The notes beneath the pieces are model-generated. The model made no database searches, had not been told where the DNA came from, and saw only the letters and a program-made list of their open reading frames with translations. DNA of 6,765 nucleotides, taken from positions 1 to 6,765 of the forward strand of contig DAOVZV010000058.1 in assembly GCA_030634925.1 (NCBI GenBank). The letters run 5' to 3'. The position numbers were made by a program, and so were the translations under genes. This DNA comes from Sulfurovum sp. Its GTDB lineage: Bacteria > Campylobacterota > Campylobacteria > Campylobacterales > Sulfurovaceae. The stretch's first letter is position 1. Each line of letters starts with the position of its first letter. Positions 5,065 to 6,765 of the stretch are shown piece after piece.

Positions 5065-6765
5065 ATGGACAAAATCACTCAAATACTCTCTCAATCTTCC
5101 AAGCTTCTCACAGAAATATATTTTGAACTTCAAATACATTTTGAAGAGAAGTATGGCAAAGATACTATTATACTTATAGAGATTGGTTCATTTTTTGAGG
5201 TCTATGAGGTCAATAATGATACTCTCAAAGTAGGCAAAGCCAAAGAGATAGCCGAATTTCTCAATATCCAACTCACTCGCAAAAATAAATCCATACAAGA
5301 AAACTCTTTTTCCAATCCACTATTAGCAGGTGTACCTACTGTATCTTTGGAGAGGTATTTAGCACGGCTTATAGCTTTGAAGAAATATACTATAGTCATC
5401 GTCAAACAAAAGGGTGAAGTACCCAATATCAAACGCTTTGTAGCCAATATCATCTCCCCTGGGACAAACTTTGAATATCTTGATGAGCCTAGTGAAAATA
5501 ATATCGTATCATTGGTTATTGATTGTAATATGGGTATATATTCAGTAGGTTACGCAGGGATAGATGTCTCCACAGGCAAAACACTATGCAATGAGATTTA
5601 CTCCTCACGAGATGACAAGACTTACGCTCTTGATGAAGCATTTAACCTCTTGCAGACTTATACTACATCAGAAGTTATCATCACCCTAGAGTCCAAAGAG
5701 ATAGATATAGATTGGCTTGTGCATTATCTGGAATTGGAGACACTTCACTACTCTATCAATACCAAACGCTTCAAAATATCTTTCCAAAATGAGCTTTTGG
5801 GACGGATATTTGAGATAAACTCTTTCCTATCTTCTATCGAGTTTTTGGACTTAGAACGCTACCCTAGTACGACACAAGCACTTACAGTCTTGATAGATTT
5901 CATCATAGAACATGATGAGACGATTATCGCCAAGATGAACAAACCACACTTCATAGGCTCACAACGATACACTTATATAGGCAATAATGCCCTAGAACAA
6001 CTCTCTGTCATCTCACGCACACCATCAGAAATCACACTACTTAGCCTAATGGACAAAACCTCCACAGCATTTGGCAAAAGACTCCTCAAAGAGAGACTTC
6101 TCAATCCCATATATGACAAAAACATCCTAGAGAGTCGCTACAATCTCACAGATAAGCTATTGCCTCAGATGGATAAGTTCGAGACACATCTAAAGTCTAT
6201 CTACGATTTAGAACGCATCACACGGCGTATCAAACTCCACAAACTCCACCCTATAGAACTTACCTATATCAACACTTCACTAGAAGCGATATTATCCCTA
6301 TTTGAAGATGCTCAAAGAGAGGGATTGGATATGGATGAAAAACTCTATATTCAGACCCAAGAAATGTATAAATTTTTGTCTGATACATTTGATATAGACA
6401 AATGTGCAGGATTTAGGCTAGAACAGATAAATGACAATATCTTCCAAAAAGGCATCTATCCCACAATTGATAATATCATACAGACACAACAAAAAGAAAA
6501 AATCAAACTAAAATCGGTCATCACACATATAGAGAGCTTTTTTGAAAAACCCAAAAACAATACCAATGACTACAGCACGATAAACTATATGGAGAGTGAG
6601 GGATATTTCATCTCATTGACCAAAAATCGCTTTGCACTCATAGAAACATCTCTCAAAGCTTCTTTTGTAACTATTGATAATAGTCATCATTTTTTCAAGG
6701 ACTTTCACTATAAAACACTCAAAAATAGTGTCAAGATATATTCACCTCTATTTGAAGAGATTACA
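5065..6765 (+). CDS. mutS: MutS-family DNA mismatch-recognition protein, N-terminal 567 residues (cut by window edge)
   Basis: An open frame runs from the ATG at 5065 to the last base with no stop, so the C-terminus, including the expected Walker-type ATPase, is missing only because the window ends. Domain I has GSFFEVYEV at 41-49, the counterpart of GDFYELF, so the Phe43-x-Glu45 mismatch-contact motif is kept; [18 protein letters not shown] at about 92-109 matches the AGIP-x-H-x-x-x-x-Y-L segment. Residues about 145-290 resemble the connector ([13 protein letters not shown]). The core domain follows: [13 protein letters not shown] at 301-313, [19 protein letters not shown] at 328-346, [10 protein letters not shown] at 380-389 and [11 protein letters not shown] at 512-522, matching the FGYYIEVTK strand. 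This layout rules out MutS2, which lacks domain I. It may be the MutS7 type with a terminal HNH nuclease, but that part is not visible. An in-frame TAG at 5053-5055 fixes ATG 5065 as the earliest start. Its ribosome site is weak (only AGG at 5054-5056), so translation may depend on dcd, 24 bp upstream. Confidence 0.9.
   Translation, partial: MDKITQILSQSSKLLTEIYFELQIHFEEKYGKDTIILIEIGSFFEVYEVNNDTLKVGKAKEIAEFLNIQLTRKNKSIQENSFSNPLLAGVPTVSLERYLARLIALKKYTIVIVKQKGEVPNIKRFVANIISPGTNFEYLDEPSENNIVSLVIDCNMGIYSVGYAGIDVSTGKTLCNEIYSSRDDKTYALDEAFNLLQTYTTSEVIITLESKEIDIDWLVHYLELETLHYSINTKRFKISFQNELLGRIFEINSFLSSIEFLDLERYPSTTQALTVLIDFIIEHDETIIAKMNKPHFIGSQRYTYIGNNALEQLSVISRTPSEITLLSLMDKTSTAFGKRLLKERLLNPIYDKNILESRYNLTDKLLPQMDKFETHLKSIYDLERITRRIKLHKLHPIELTYINTSLEAILSLFEDAQREGLDMDEKLYIQTQEMYKFLSDTFDIDKCAGFRLEQINDNIFQKGIYPTIDNIIQTQQKEKIKLKSVITHIESFFEKPKNNTNDYSTINYMESEGYFISLTKNRFALIETSLKASFVTIDNSHHFFKDFHYKTLKNSVKIYSPLFEEIT

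Noticed and set aside
4590..5453. Leftward frames opposite dcd and the start of mutS (4590-4802, 4803-5015, 5202-5453)
   Set aside because: dcd and mutS have conserved catalytic or family motifs throughout these stretches, so the antisense frames are by-products.
1..6765. Search for tRNA or rRNA genes, CRISPR arrays, insertion sequences and attachment sites
   Set aside because: No cloverleaf-like segment, regularly spaced repeat, transposase frame or long terminal inverted repeat was seen by eye on either strand.

Overview
The window looks like chromosomal DNA from a member of the Campylobacterota (the former Epsilonproteobacteria), probably a free-living Sulfurimonas-, Sulfurovum- or Arcobacter-like lineage. 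The evidence is the low G+C content, an OprD-type porin of the kind common in that phylum, a SurA-like chaperone beside a dCTP deaminase gene (in Campylobacter jejuni the SurA-like gene Cj1289 also lies near dcd, from memory), and a long MutS protein in the same operon. The genus is inference; there is no rRNA or other marker here.

Layout. Bases 91-1719 (+) encode an unrecognised 542-residue protein with two membrane segments and two tandem C-terminal lipocalin-like repeats. Its DNA is visibly more AT-rich than the rest, which suggests an accessory gene. It converges on a small, previously easy-to-miss 48-codon gene at 1842-1988 (-) that has an excellent ribosome binding site. Upstream of that small gene on the same strand is a 481-residue outer-membrane porin (2027-3472, -). 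A 178-bp AT-rich divergent promoter region (3473-3650) separates the porin from a rightward cluster: a SurA-like periplasmic chaperone (3651-4466), dCTP deaminase dcd (4477-5040) and a MutS-family mismatch-recognition protein (from 5065, running off the right edge with 567 codons visible and no stop).

How the genes work together. The three rightward genes are separated by only 10 and 24 bp and probably form one transcription unit. The chaperone would help fold outer-membrane proteins, possibly including the divergent porin. dcd feeds dUTP/dTTP synthesis, and MutS inspects the DNA made from that pool, so dcd and mutS share a genome-maintenance theme while the chaperone does not. The most interesting item is the MutS. 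It keeps the mismatch-contacting Phe-x-Glu motif, unlike MutS2, which is the usual MutS of the better-known Campylobacterota. It may belong to the MutS7 group, which carries its own C-terminal HNH nuclease, but the decisive C-terminal half is outside the window. No RNA genes, insertion sequences, CRISPR arrays or attachment sites were seen.
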